NCBI RefSeq assembly: GCF_011390835.1
Contig: NZ_JAABRQ010000031.1
Coordinates: 1 to 34,810 of the forward strand
DNA from: Hydrogenophaga sp.
GTDB lineage: Bacteria; Pseudomonadota; Gammaproteobacteria; Burkholderiales; Burkholderiaceae_C
Length of the DNA: 34,810 nt
Direction: 5' to 3'
The position numbers were made by a program, and so were the translations under genes. The notes beneath the pieces are model-generated. The model was not told the origin of the DNA. It was given only the letters and a program-made list of their open reading frames with translations, and did no database searches. Positions 7,991 to 15,703 of the stretch are shown one piece after another (the stretch's first letter is position 1; the number at the start of each line of letters is the position of its first letter).

Positions 7991-9972
7991 GCGATGGCTT
8001 CGCGGTCGCTGGGTGCAGCAACAGGCAAAGTGGCAAAGCCCTTGAAGCCACCCTTCTTCAGATGGATCAGCAGCAGCGAGATGCTGGCCGGGGTGATGCC
8101 TGAGATGCGGGCTGCTTGTCCCAAAGTCTCGGGCCGGTGTTTGGCCAGCTTTTGCCGCGCCTCGAATGAGAGCGCCGCCACCTGCAGGTAGTCCAGATCG
8201 GCTGGCAGCCTCATGCCTTCGTAGTGCACGGCCCGCTCGACCTCGGATTTCTGGCGGTCGATGTAGCCCGAGTACTTGGCCGCAATTTCAACCTGCTCCA
8301 CCACCGCCGCATGCAGGTCACCCAGGGTTTCACGTGAAACACCCTGCCCTGCGTGCTGCCCGCCATTCAGGCTCATCAGGTCCGCGTAGCCCACACCGGG
8401 TCGCCGCAGCAGGTCAAACAGGTTGTGTTCGTGCTCGATGGCCTTGCCCAGCACACGTTCGCTTTCATCGGCGGGCAGATTGCGGGGATTCACCCAGGTG
8501 GCCTTCAGTCGCTCGGTCTCCGCCGCCACCGCGTCGCGCTTGCGGGCAAACGCGTCCCAGCGCGCATCGTCTACCAGTCCCATGCGCCGGCCGGCTTCGG
8601 TCAGGCGCAGGTCGGCGTTGTCTTCGCGCAGCTGCAGGCGAAACTCGGCCCGGCTGGTAAACATGCGGTAGGGCTCGGTCACGCCCTGCGTCACCAGGTC
8701 ATCGACCAGCACGCCGAGGTAAGCCTCGTCGCGCCGCGGCAGCCAGGGCGCTTCGCCGCGCACCTGCAGGGCGGCATTCAGACCGGCAAACAGGCCTTGG
8801 GCCGCGGCTTCTTCGTAGCCGGTGGTGCCGTTGATCTGGCCGGCGAAGAACAGGCTCTGGATCTGCTTGGTCTCAAAGCTGTTCTTGAGCGAGCGCGGGT
8901 CGAAGTAGTCGTACTCAATGGCGTAGCCCGGGCGCAGGATGTGGGCGTTTTCCAGCCCGGGCATGCTGCGCACCAGGGCGTACTGGATGTCAAACGGCAG
9001 GCTGGTGGAAATGCCGTTGGGGTATACCTCGTGCGTGGTCAGGCCCTCAGGTTCCAGGAAAATCTGGTGGCTGTTCTTGTCCGCAAAGCGGTTCACCTTG
9101 TCTTCCACGCTCGGGCAGTAGCGTGGACCCACGCCCTCAATCTGGCCGGTGAACATGGGACTGCGGTCAAAACCAGAGCGGATGATCTCGTGCGTTCGCT
9201 CGTTGGTGTGGGTGATCCAGCACGGCACCTGGGCCGGGTGGATGGAGGAGTGGCCCATGAAACTGAACACCGGCACCGGCTGGTCGGGGTTCATGCCGCC
9301 GGACACGCCATCCCCGGGCTGTTCGGTGCATTTCGAATAGTCGATGCTGCGGCCATCCAGGCGCGGCGGCGTACCGGTTTTCAGCCGACCTTGCGGCAGC
9401 TTCAGCTCCTTGAGCCGAGCCGAGAGGCTGATCGCCGGTGGGTCGCCTGCGCGCCCGGCGGCGTGGCTGCTCAGGCCCACGTGGATCTTGCCGTCGAGGA
9501 AGGTGCCAGCGGTCAGCACCACGGTGCGGCTGCGAAAACGGATACCGATCTGCGTCACGGCGCCCACCACGCGGTCGCCCTCCACCATCAGGTCGTCCAC
9601 CGCCTGCTGGAACAGCCAGAGGTTGGGCTGGTTTTCCAGCGTGCGGCGAATCGCCGCCTTGTACAGCACGCGGTCGGCCTGGGCCCGGGTGGCGCGCACC
9701 GCCGGCCCCTTGGAACTGTTGAGGATGCGGAACTGGATGCCGCTTTCATCGGTGGCCAGGCCCATGGCGCCGCCCAGCGCGTCCACCTCCTTCACGAGGT
9801 GGCCCTTGCCGATGCCACCGATGCTGGGGTTGCAGCTCATCTGCCCCAGGGTCTCGATGTTGTGGGTCAGCAGCAGGGTGGCGCAGCCCATGCGCGCAGC
9901 AGCCAGCGCCGCCTCGGTGCCGGCATGGCCGCCACCGACGACGATCACATCAAATGTTTGGGGGTAAAGCAT
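7987..9972 (-). CDS. mnmG: tRNA uridine-5-carboxymethylaminomethyl modification enzyme MnmG (GidA)
   Basis: A 661-residue FAD and NADH-dependent enzyme that, with MnmE, forms the cmnm5 modification on U34 of certain tRNAs. The FAD dinucleotide-binding motif [14 protein letters not shown] is at residues 9-22. Conserved [22 protein letters not shown] and [17 protein letters not shown] segments follow, and the C-terminal helical MnmE/tRNA-binding domain ends near the stop. Length is slightly above the E. coli protein. The ATG at 9972 is preceded by GGAG eight bases upstream and begins [18 protein letters not shown]; an in-frame extension to 10134 is rejected because it is unlike the family. The stop overlaps the rsmG start. 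A parS-like site lies within the gene and another just upstream. Confidence 0.98.
   Translation of the reverse strand: MLYPQTFDVIVVGGGHAGTEAALAAARMGCATLLLTHNIETLGQMSCNPSIGGIGKGHLVKEVDALGGAMGLATDESGIQFRILNSSKGPAVRATRAQADRVLYKAAIRRTLENQPNLWLFQQAVDDLMVEGDRVVGAVTQIGIRFRSRTVVLTAGTFLDGKIHVGLSSHAAGRAGDPPAISLSARLKELKLPQGRLKTGTPPRLDGRSIDYSKCTEQPGDGVSGGMNPDQPVPVFSFMGHSSIHPAQVPCWITHTNERTHEIIRSGFDRSPMFTGQIEGVGPRYCPSVEDKVNRFADKNSHQIFLEPEGLTTHEVYPNGISTSLPFDIQYALVRSMPGLENAHILRPGYAIEYDYFDPRSLKNSFETKQIQSLFFAGQINGTTGYEEAAAQGLFAGLNAALQVRGEAPWLPRRDEAYLGVLVDDLVTQGVTEPYRMFTSRAEFRLQLREDNADLRLTEAGRRMGLVDDARWDAFARKRDAVAAETERLKATWVNPRNLPADESERVLGKAIEHEHNLFDLLRRPGVGYADLMSLNGGQHAGQGVSRETLGDLHAAVVEQVEIAAKYSGYIDRQKSEVERAVHYEGMRLPADLDYLQVAALSFEARQKLAKHRPETLGQAARISGITPASISLLLIHLKKGGFKGFATLPVAAPSDREAIA
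8326..8341. promoter_or_regulatory. parS-like site 3, inside mnmG
   Basis: GGTTTCACGTGAAACA matches 15 of 16 bases of TGTTTCACGTGAAACA and is the closest match in the window. It lies in the 3' part of mnmG, where it encodes part of VSRETL. Confidence 0.9.
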
Positions 9973-10026
9973 GAACAAGTCTCCAGGCGCCAGCCTCGGG
10001 CGAGTACCTGACAATTTCCATCGATG

Positions 10027-10042
10027 TGTTCCACGTGAAACA
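10027..10042. promoter_or_regulatory. parS-like site 4, upstream of mnmG
   Basis: TGTTCCACGTGAAACA also matches the consensus at 15 of 16 positions. It is 55 bases upstream of the mnmG ATG, in the 151-base divergent gap with the FMN reductase gene, so ParB binding could also influence the mnmG promoter. Confidence 0.9.
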
Positions 10043-10123
10043 CCCGCCCGCATCGGGCCCGAGAGAGGCCAGCCAGGATTGTCCCATCTTTGTCGGACCC
10101 CTGCCCAATAAAGCAGCAGCGCC

Positions 10124-10735
10124 ATGCCACACAATCACCCCATGAAACAACCTACCCCCCTCCTCGTCTTCGCCGGCAGCACCCGCGCCGAATCCTGGAA
10201 CCGCCAACTCGCTGGCGCGGTGGCAGACATCGCCACCGCCGAAGGCGCGCAGGTCACGCGCATCGAACTGGCCGACTTTGACGTGCCGATGTACAACGCC
10301 GACTTGGAAGCGCGCGGCACGCCGCGCGACGTGGTGCGACTGAAAGAGCTCTTTCACGACCACCCGGCCTGGCTGGTGTGTTCGCCCGAGTACAACGGCA
10401 GCTACACCGGGCTCCTGAAGAACACCATCGACTGGGTGTCGAGCCCGATCAAGGGCGACGCCACCTGGGCCAGCGGCAGCAAGCCGTTTGCCGGCAAGGT
10501 GGTCGGTCTGCTGGCAGCCTCACCGGGTGCGCTGGGCGGCCTGCGCAGCCTGGGCCACCTCACCCCGCTGCTGATGAACCTGCAGTGCTGGGTGGCGCCG
10601 CGCCAGTTCGCCCTGTCCCGAGCCCACGAAGCCTTCGACCCCAACGGCCAGCTCGCCACCGACACCGCCCGCAGCAACGCCCGCGCCGTGGTGGAACAGG
10701 TGCTTTGGGCCGCTCGCCGGTTTCAGGCACCTTGA
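10124..10735 (+). CDS. NADPH-dependent FMN reductase family protein
   Basis: A 203-residue flavodoxin-like protein of the NADPH-dependent FMN reductase/azoreductase family. The N-terminal strand and FMN phosphate-binding loop are [18 protein letters not shown] (residues 13-30). The family signature [18 protein letters not shown] is near 89-106, where SPEYN and the following glycines bind FMN. It would reduce flavin or small quinones with NAD(P)H in the cytosol. The start is either ATG 10124 or ATG 10142; neither has a convincing ribosome binding site, and the longer form is given. Its TGA (10733-10735) overlaps the ATG of the next gene as TGATG. Confidence 0.9.
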   Translation: MPHNHPMKQPTPLLVFAGSTRAESWNRQLAGAVADIATAEGAQVTRIELADFDVPMYNADLEARGTPRDVVRLKELFHDHPAWLVCSPEYNGSYTGLLKNTIDWVSSPIKGDATWASGSKPFAGKVVGLLAASPGALGGLRSLGHLTPLLMNLQCWVAPRQFALSRAHEAFDPNGQLATDTARSNARAVVEQVLWAARRFQAP

Positions 10736-11004
10736 TGCAGTGCAGGACGGGTTGCGCGGCCTGCTGCATCGCGCCGTCCATCAGCAGCGCCGTGCCAGGC
10801 CTGCCCCACGGCAAACCGGCCGGCGTGCCTTGTCCACACCTAGACGAGGGTTTGCGCTGCCGCCTGTTTGGCTTGCCCGAACGGCCCGCAGTGTGCGCTT
10901 CACTGATGCCAAGCGCGGAGATGTGCGGTGAAGACCGGGCGCATGCGCTCTTATTTTTGAAGCTCCTAGAGGCCGCCACACAGCCGCTTCGAGTTGGTCC
11001 ATGA
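10735..11004 (+). CDS. YkgJ-like cysteine-cluster (Zn/Fe-chelating) protein
   Basis: An 89-residue protein whose ATG is coupled to the preceding FMN reductase stop (TGATG at 10733-10737). It begins [18 protein letters not shown] and contains eight cysteines at residues 3, 7, 10, 11, 33, 42, 54 and 64. The CxxxCxxCC head, the central CPHLDEGLRCRLFG and the PERPAVCASL and SAEMCG segments match the YkgJ/CxxCxxCC family (UPF0153-like), proposed to bind zinc or iron. No function is established. The pairing with a flavin reductase hints at a redox or metal-handling role, but this is inference. The stop codon abuts a strong hairpin. Confidence 0.85.
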   Translation: MQCRTGCAACCIAPSISSAVPGLPHGKPAGVPCPHLDEGLRCRLFGLPERPAVCASLMPSAEMCGEDRAHALLFLKLLEAATQPLRVGP

Positions 11005-11032
11005 ACAGAGCCCGCATTTTGCGGGCTCTGTT
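11004..11032. terminator. Hairpin between convergent transcription units (bidirectional terminator candidate)
   Basis: A perfect 13-bp stem (11004-11016 with 11020-11032; arm AACAGAGCCCGCA) has a 3-base loop. It sits between the end of the YkgJ-like gene (plus) and the end of the first YceI gene (minus, stop at 11055). There is no long T-tract on either side, so termination is plausible but not of textbook intrinsic type. Confidence 0.65.
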
Positions 11033-11054
11033 GAAGGCGACAGCCCAGCGAACC

Positions 11055-11624
11055 TCACTGCTTGACGGCTTCCACCTGCACCAGCAGACGGACGTCCTTC
11101 GGGATGCCCGGCACGCCATAGCCCATGCCGTGTGCTGCGCGATCCAACACGCCTTCGAAATCGCCGCCGCAGACCTCACGCTTGAGCATCGGGCTCTGAT
11201 AGCAGTTGAACCGGGTGGCCTTGAGCGTGAGCGGCAGCGTCTTGCCGAGCAGGGTGAACTGGCCTTGCACCTCGCTCACCTGGTCGCCGTTAAACACAAA
11301 ACGGTCCGACACAAAACGCGCCTTGGGAAACTGTTCGGCGTCGAAAAAATCTGCGCTTCGCAGGTGCTTGTCGAACGCCGCCGTGCCAGTGTTGACCGAG
11401 GCCACCTCAAAGCTGATGTCGACCTTGCCGGACTTGGCCGCCCGGTCGAAGCTCACAGCACCCTCTTTCTTGTCGAAACGACCCCGGTTGGTCGACGTGG
11501 CGAAGTGGCTCACCTCGAACGTCACAAAGGTGTGGGTCGGGTCGATGGTGTACTCGGCCGCTTGGGCCAGGCCGGCGGTGGACAGCAAGGCGGTGGCAGT
11601 CAGCAGCGGGAGGGATTTGAACAT
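11055..11624 (-). CDS. YceI family periplasmic protein (copy 1)
   Basis: A 189-residue protein with a signal peptide (MFKSLPLLTATALLSTAGLAQA, cleavage before AEYTIDP). The YceI lipocalin-like domain has the typical start YTIDPTHTFVTFEVSHFATS, the FDKHLRSADFFDAEQFPKA segment and GKTLPLTLKA. Homologues bind isoprenoid quinones or other amphiphiles in the periplasm. The ATG at 11624 has a good GGAG upstream; an in-frame extension to 11651 lies before the signal peptide and is not used. It contains two cysteines (NCYQSP and EVCGGD) that the second copy lacks. Last gene of a three-gene minus-strand operon with a second YceI and a cytochrome b561. Confidence 0.93.
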   Translation of the reverse strand: MFKSLPLLTATALLSTAGLAQAAEYTIDPTHTFVTFEVSHFATSTNRGRFDKKEGAVSFDRAAKSGKVDISFEVASVNTGTAAFDKHLRSADFFDAEQFPKARFVSDRFVFNGDQVSEVQGQFTLLGKTLPLTLKATRFNCYQSPMLKREVCGGDFEGVLDRAAHGMGYGVPGIPKDVRLLVQVEAVKQ

Positions 11625-11671
11625 GGTGATTTCTCCAGGAGGTTGAAACAAGATGAAGGGAAACGAAAAAC

Positions 11672-12229
11672 TCAGAGCTTGGCCACGCCGGTGAGCGCGA
11701 GGCGAAAGCGCACCTGCACCTCATCGGCCACCATTGAGGTGTCCGACCACTCCTGGTCACCGATGCGGAAAGTGAGGCGCTTAATAGGGAAACTGCCAGT
11801 CGCGGTGGTCTGGGCGCCCCGCTGCTCCAGCGTCACCGGCACCACCAAGTCGCTGCTCACGCCCTTGATGCTCAGCTTGCCGGCCACCTCGAACCGGCTG
11901 GCGTCGATGCGTTTGACGCTGCTGGACTGAAAGGTGGCCTTGGGAAACGCGGCGACGTTGAACCAGACCGGTTTGGGCAGCTCCGCATCGGTCTCGCGCA
12001 CGCCAATCGTGGCGCTGCCGGTGTCGATGGTGAACGCGATGCGGGCAGATGCGGGTTGCGCCGGGTCAAACGCCACCTGTGCATCAAAGGTCTTGAAGCG
12101 GCCCTCCACCGGCACACCCAGCTGTCGACTGACAAAGCGGATCTCGCTTTGCGCAGGCACCAACTGCTGAGCGACAGCAGAAAGTGGCAGAAGAACGGCC
12201 AAGCTGGCGAGCAACAGCAAACGTTTCAT
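11672..12229 (-). CDS. YceI family periplasmic protein (copy 2)
   Basis: A 185-residue YceI protein with signal peptide MKRLLLLASLAVLLPLSAVA, cut before QQLVPAQ. The domain runs from AQSEIRFVSRQLGVPVEGRF to VQVRFRLALTGVAKL and includes ETDAELPKPVWFNVAAFPKA, the counterpart of the KHLRSADFFDAEQFPKA segment in copy 1. Sequence similarity to copy 1 is low, so the pair is not a recent duplication. The ATG at 12229 overlaps the stop of the cytochrome b561 gene as ATGA (12226-12229), and copy 1 follows after 47 bases. The arrangement suggests a lipid- or quinone-binding periplasmic protein served by the membrane cytochrome. Confidence 0.92.
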   Translation of the reverse strand: MKRLLLLASLAVLLPLSAVAQQLVPAQSEIRFVSRQLGVPVEGRFKTFDAQVAFDPAQPASARIAFTIDTGSATIGVRETDAELPKPVWFNVAAFPKATFQSSSVKRIDASRFEVAGKLSIKGVSSDLVVPVTLEQRGAQTTATGSFPIKRLTFRIGDQEWSDTSMVADEVQVRFRLALTGVAKL

Positions 12230-12819
12230 GAAGATTCCTGGGTTCGAGCGGAAGGATCGGTCGACGAGGCCTTCCAGCCCATGCGCGACAGCAGACCGTC
12301 GCGGTCGATGAAATGGTGCTTCAGCGCTGCGGCGACATGCAACGACACCAACGCGGCCAGGGCATAGGCGGCATACCGGTGAGCGGCTTTGAGCGCGTCG
12401 GCCAGCGATTCGTTCACGGGCACCCAGTCGGGCAACGGCAGCACGCCGAACAGGACGATGGAGAAGCCCGTGGCCGAGCTGTAGGCCCAGCCCAGCAAGG
12501 GCACAGCAAAGAACAGCAAGTAGAGGGCGGCGTGGGTTGCGTGGTGCGCCAGACGCTGCCAGGCCGGCATGGCGCGTGCAAACGACGCTGGCAGCGGGGG
12601 TGGGCGGTGTGTGAGGCGCCACAGGAGCCGAAGCAACGCCAGGCTGAGCACCAGCACTCCAGCCCACTTGTGCCAGTTGTAGAGCTTCAACCGATCAGGT
12701 GAAAACGGCAAATCCACCATGTACAGACCCACCGCAAACATCCCGGCCAGCGCCAACCCCTGCACGGCATGCAACAGCCGGGCGAGCCGTGTGTAGATGA
12801 GAGGATGCGTTTCCTGCAT
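12226..12819 (-). CDS. Cytochrome b561 family membrane protein
   Basis: A 197-residue four-helix membrane cytochrome of the bacterial b561 (CybB-like) family. Likely haem ligand histidines are in RLARLLHAVQGLALAG (helix 1), LYNWHKWAGVLVL (helix 2), AHHATHAALYLLFFAVP (helix 3) and ALAALVSLHVAAALKHHF (helix 4). The C-terminal KHHFIDRDGLLSRM is a family hallmark. It would move electrons between quinol and periplasmic acceptors, and CybB oxidises ubiquinol. The ATG at 12819 (MQETHPLIYTRLARLLH) is chosen over an in-frame extension to 12876 that lacks family similarity. First gene of the b561-YceI-YceI operon, divergent from a Crp-type regulator. Confidence 0.92.
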   Translation of the reverse strand: MQETHPLIYTRLARLLHAVQGLALAGMFAVGLYMVDLPFSPDRLKLYNWHKWAGVLVLSLALLRLLWRLTHRPPPLPASFARAMPAWQRLAHHATHAALYLLFFAVPLLGWAYSSATGFSIVLFGVLPLPDWVPVNESLADALKAAHRYAAYALAALVSLHVAAALKHHFIDRDGLLSRMGWKASSTDPSARTQESS

Positions 12820-12873
12820 GCCTTCACTGTAAACAGCGGCAGCGCCACGCCGCGCCTGCGAACTTGAAGCCAG

Positions 12874-12892
12874 CATTCAATGAATTTGAATG
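12874..12892. promoter_or_regulatory. Inverted repeat in the b561/Crp divergent gap
   Basis: CATTCAATGAATTTGAATG is a perfect 7-bp inverted repeat (CATTCAA/TTGAATG) around TGAAT. It lies 55 bases before the b561 start and 57 bases before the regulator start. The half-site is unlike the Crp consensus, so the binding protein is unknown. Confidence 0.55.
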
Positions 12893-12948
12893 TTCGGGCC
12901 TTCTGGCAACCCCCTCTGCCAGCAAGAGGCCGCTCCTACAATCGCGCC

Positions 12949-13602
12949 ATGAACACCACCGAATCGGCCCAGCTGCTGGAGCTCTACCCAGCTTTCCATG
13001 CTTTGCAAAGCTTGCTGGGGCAACTGCCGGTGCACGAGGCACCGCCGGGCACGCCTTTGTTTCGGGAACAGCAAGCTTGTGCGGGCTTTCCGCTGGTGTT
13101 GTCGGGCGAGGTGCGCGTCTCGCGGGCCTCTGCCCAAGGACGCGAGCTGGAGCTCTACCGCGTGTTGCCAGGCGAGATGTGCCTGGTGTCCTCTGCCAGC
13201 CTGTTTGCCCAGCAGCCGCTGACCGCGCGCGGCACCACCACCGCCGCGACCCGTTTTTGCCTGCTCAGCCCGGGCGACTTCCAGGCCGCGCTCAGTCAGC
13301 CGGACTTCAGAGACTTTGTGCTCGGCCTGTTTGCCGCGCGCATGGCCGACCTCACGGCCCTGATTGAAGCCGTGGCCTTTCAGCGGCTCGACAGCCGCCT
13401 GGCCGGTGCCTTGCTGGGTCATGGGGCCCAGCTACACGTGACCCACCAGGCGTTGGCCGACGAGCTAGGCACGGTTCGTGAAATCGTCACGCGGCTGCTG
13501 CACCGCTTCGAGCGCGACGGCCTGATCGAACTCTCGCGAGAGTGCATCACCATCCGCGACAGCGCCGGCCTACGCGCTGCCGCCACCCTGCCCACGCGCT
13601 GA
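12949..13602 (+). CDS. Crp/Fnr family transcriptional regulator
   Basis: A 217-residue regulator with an N-terminal cyclic-nucleotide-binding-like jelly roll (about 15-125), a long dimerisation helix and a C-terminal winged helix. The recognition helix ELGTVREIVTRLLHRFERDG has Arg177, Glu178 and Arg182 in the RE...R pattern of E. coli Crp, rather than the VE..SR of Fnr. This predicts binding to GTGA-type half-sites. There is no N-terminal cysteine cluster, so it is not an oxygen-sensing Fnr with an iron-sulphur cluster; the ligand is unknown. The ATG at 12949 fits family length. A perfect Crp-type palindrome lies between this gene and the next one. Confidence 0.92.
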   Translation: MNTTESAQLLELYPAFHALQSLLGQLPVHEAPPGTPLFREQQACAGFPLVLSGEVRVSRASAQGRELELYRVLPGEMCLVSSASLFAQQPLTARGTTTAATRFCLLSPGDFQAALSQPDFRDFVLGLFAARMADLTALIEAVAFQRLDSRLAGALLGHGAQLHVTHQALADELGTVREIVTRLLHRFERDGLIELSRECITIRDSAGLRAAATLPTR

Positions 13603-13634
13603 GCGCCATCACCCTTCCGAGGCGTTGGCGGCTA

Positions 13635-13650
13635 TGTGACACAGGTCACA
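13635..13650. promoter_or_regulatory. Perfect Crp-type palindrome upstream of the DUF2892 gene
   Basis: TGTGACACAGGTCACA has the two TGTGA/TCACA half-sites of the Crp consensus at the standard 6-base spacing. It is 95 bases before the DUF2892 start and 32 bases after the regulator stop. It fits the RE...R recognition helix of the neighbouring regulator. Confidence 0.7.
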
Positions 13651-13745
13651 GACTCAGCAAGGCTGCCGAGCTCCAATAGCGCCATGCCCCGGGTGCGTCC
13701 ACATCGGCCGCCGGGACCCATCAAAATCCTGACAGGAGCACTGAC

Positions 13746-13937
13746 ATGACCAAAAACGTAGGCGGCATCGACCGCGGTATTCGCATCGCCTTGGGCCTGG
13801 CCCTCATCGCCGCTGCGGCCACTGGCACCGTGGGCGTCTGGGGCTACATCGGTGTGGTGCCGCTGCTGACCGGCTTCATAGGGTGGTGCCCGCCGTACGC
13901 CATGCTGGGCTTCAACACCTGCTCGATGAAGAAGTGA
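13746..13937 (+). CDS. DUF2892 (YgaP-like transmembrane domain) protein
   Basis: A 63-residue inner-membrane protein of the DUF2892 family, found alone or fused to rhodanese domains (as in YgaP). It begins MTKNVGGIDRGIRIALG, typical of the family, and has two hydrophobic segments: IALGLALIAAAATGTV and WGYIGVVPLLTGFIG. The WCPPYAMLGFNTCSMKK tail keeps the two family cysteines. An AGGAG lies eight bases before the ATG. Its role is unknown; links to sulphur or thiol stress come from YgaP and are not shown here. A 7-bp hairpin (13944-13961) follows the stop. Confidence 0.92.
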   Translation: MTKNVGGIDRGIRIALGLALIAAAATGTVGVWGYIGVVPLLTGFIGWCPPYAMLGFNTCSMKK

Positions 13938-13943
13938 AGGCGG

Positions 13944-13961
13944 TGCTGGCGTTGGCCAGCA
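13944..13961 (+). terminator. Short hairpin after the DUF2892 gene
   Basis: TGCTGGC-GTTG-GCCAGCA forms a perfect 7-bp stem with a 4-base loop, seven bases after the stop. No T-tract follows, so it is a weak terminator or mRNA-stabilising candidate. Confidence 0.4.
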
Positions 13962-14079
13962 TGCACTCGCCGCACATCGAATGTGTCTGTCCTGACAGGG
14001 ACAAGCGCTCCGGGCCTCTTGGGCCTACAGTGTTTCCACAGGCTGCGACGCCTTGCCGCAGTGCACCCGGAGACACACC

Positions 14080-14850
14080 ATGCACATTCCCTCCCTGAAA
14101 GAATTGGTCAGCGCCGAAGAATGGGCGCTACGCTGCGACCTCGCCGCTTGCTACCGACTGGTAGCGGCCTATGGCTGGAGTGATCTGGTCTTCACCCACA
14201 TCAGCGCCAAGCTGCCCGACAGCGTGACCGGTGGGGACCATCAGTTCCTGATCAACCCCTACGGCCTGATGTTCGACGAGATCACGGCCAGCAGCCTGGT
14301 CAAGGTCGACATGGCCTGCAACAAGCTGCTCGACTCACCATTTCCGGTGAATCCGGCCGGCTTTGTCATCCACAGCGCCGTGCACGAGGCACGCCCCGAA
14401 GCTGGCTGCGTGCTGCACACCCACACGCGAGCCGGCGTCGGTGTGAGCGCTCAAAAGGGTGGCATCTTGCCGATCAGCCAGCAAAGCACCTTCGTGCTGG
14501 CTTCGCTGGCGTACCACGACTACGAAGGCGTGGCCTTCCGCCCTGATGAGAAGCCGCGCCTGCAGGCCGACTTGGGCGAGGCCAATTTCCTGGTGCTGCG
14601 GAACCATGGTCTGCTGACCGTGGGCAAGACGATTGCCGACGCGTTTCTCTCGATGTACACGTTTGAGAACACCTGCCGCATCCAGGTCGACGCCATGGCG
14701 GGCGGCAGCGAGCTGGTGTCGGTGAACCCAGCCATCCTGGCGGGCATGGGCGAGGTCATGAAGATCGCCACCGCCGGCCAGGGCGCGCAGCTGGCCTGGC
14801 CGGCGCTACTGCGCAAGGCCGACCGGCTCGATCCGGGCTACAAGATCTGA
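14080..14850 (+). CDS. Class II aldolase/adducin family protein
   Basis: A 256-residue protein of the class II aldolase/adducin family, which uses a divalent metal for aldol or decarboxylation chemistry on sugar phosphates or related hydroxy-carbonyls. Metal ligands are visible in VLHTHTRAG (His113 and His115) and in the VLRNHGLLTVGKTIADAF region. The N-terminal YRLVAAYGWSDLVFTHISAK and FLINPYGLMFDEI segments are family hallmarks. It belongs to the long, uncharacterised 'HTHT' subgroup rather than to a clear fuculose- or ribulose-phosphate aldolase, so the substrate is unknown. The ATG at 14080 has GGAG seven bases upstream. It converges with the kinase-like gene, one base apart. Confidence 0.92.
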   Translation: MHIPSLKELVSAEEWALRCDLAACYRLVAAYGWSDLVFTHISAKLPDSVTGGDHQFLINPYGLMFDEITASSLVKVDMACNKLLDSPFPVNPAGFVIHSAVHEARPEAGCVLHTHTRAGVGVSAQKGGILPISQQSTFVLASLAYHDYEGVAFRPDEKPRLQADLGEANFLVLRNHGLLTVGKTIADAFLSMYTFENTCRIQVDAMAGGSELVSVNPAILAGMGEVMKIATAGQGAQLAWPALLRKADRLDPGYKI

Positions 14851-14851
14851 T

Positions 14852-15622
14852 TCAAGCGGCGTCGGCCGACGCAACAAACGCTGCCATGCCATCGAGCAAG
14901 GTGCGCAGACGACGCAGTTCGCGCGATCGATTGAGCCGGCTCGACCAGCCCGCCACCCGCGACACCCAGCGCAGTCGCGGCAGCAGGTGGGCCAGGAAGG
15001 CCTGCAGGTCGGGCCGCAGACCCGCTTCGTAGGGGCGCGCGCGGGCTGCATCTTCGTAAGCCTGCAACACATGGAGCACCGCGCCCGGGCCTCGAGGTTC
15101 GAGCATGTGCGACAGCGAAAACAGCAGCTGCAGCGCGTCGTACAGCTGCACCGTCGGCAGGTCCATGCCAGGCAGCAGCGGTTCTTCAAAGTCCAGGCGG
15201 GCGAAGCGCTTGCCGTCCCAGGTGAGGTTGCGCGTCTGCGCCCCGCCGTGCCAGTGGCCCCGGGCGTGAAAGGCGGCGAGGTCCGCACTCGCGGCGCACA
15301 TGATGGCCAGCCGCTCTGATTCGGGCAGCTGGCCCAACGTGTGTGCCAGGGTGGGGCCAATGTCGCCCGTCACCAGCGAGTGACCATCAAACGCGATCAC
15401 CGGCGGCACCGCTTCGCCGGCAGCGGCCAGGGCCAGCAGCCGCTCGTGCTCAAACGCCAGCAGGCCGCGTGCATCGGTCTGGCGCACCGCGTGCCAGGGC
15501 ACGGGCACACCGAGCGCGTGCGCAAACACCCAGATGCCCAACGACTGACGGCGGCTGCGCAGTGGCCGGTCGGCGGTTTTGGTCCAGGTCTTGGAAGGCG
15601 AGGTCGGATTGGGCGGGCTCAA
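14852..15622 (-). CDS. Kinase-like (LPS kinase/APH fold) protein with altered catalytic loop
   Basis: A 256-residue protein with a protein-kinase-like C-lobe. FEHERLLALAAAGEAVPPVI (about 57-76) resembles helix C and the following strand. ADLAAFHARGHWHGGAQTRN (113-132) matches the LHxxGxxHGDxxxxN catalytic loop of small-molecule and LPS kinases, but Gly127 replaces the catalytic Asp. ARLDFEE (141-147) is the DFG-like metal-binding motif. No clear nucleotide-binding lysine strand is seen in the short N-lobe. It may phosphorylate a lipid or carbohydrate with unusual chemistry, or be a pseudokinase. It lies 81 bases after the second glutamine-synthetase-like gene on the same strand, so it could be the last gene of the putrescine cluster. 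The first ATG of the frame (15622) is used. Confidence 0.72.
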   Translation of the reverse strand: MSPPNPTSPSKTWTKTADRPLRSRRQSLGIWVFAHALGVPVPWHAVRQTDARGLLAFEHERLLALAAAGEAVPPVIAFDGHSLVTGDIGPTLAHTLGQLPESERLAIMCAASADLAAFHARGHWHGGAQTRNLTWDGKRFARLDFEEPLLPGMDLPTVQLYDALQLLFSLSHMLEPRGPGAVLHVLQAYEDAARARPYEAGLRPDLQAFLAHLLPRLRWVSRVAGWSSRLNRSRELRRLRTLLDGMAAFVASADAA

Positions 15623-15703
15623 GGCTCCGGATTATCCGGGAAGCATCCCTCGGGCCGCCAGACCGCCGAAACACCCCCCGGAGGCAGCACCAGCGCGTGG
15701 AAC

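Noticed and set aside
8353..10011. 552-residue plus-strand frame opposite mnmG
   Set aside because: Antisense of mnmG; low-complexity composition and no recognisable motif.
10828..10838. TTGTCCACA, one base from a DnaA box
   Set aside because: A single near-match inside the YkgJ-like coding sequence; no cluster or AT-rich unwinding region, so no origin is called.
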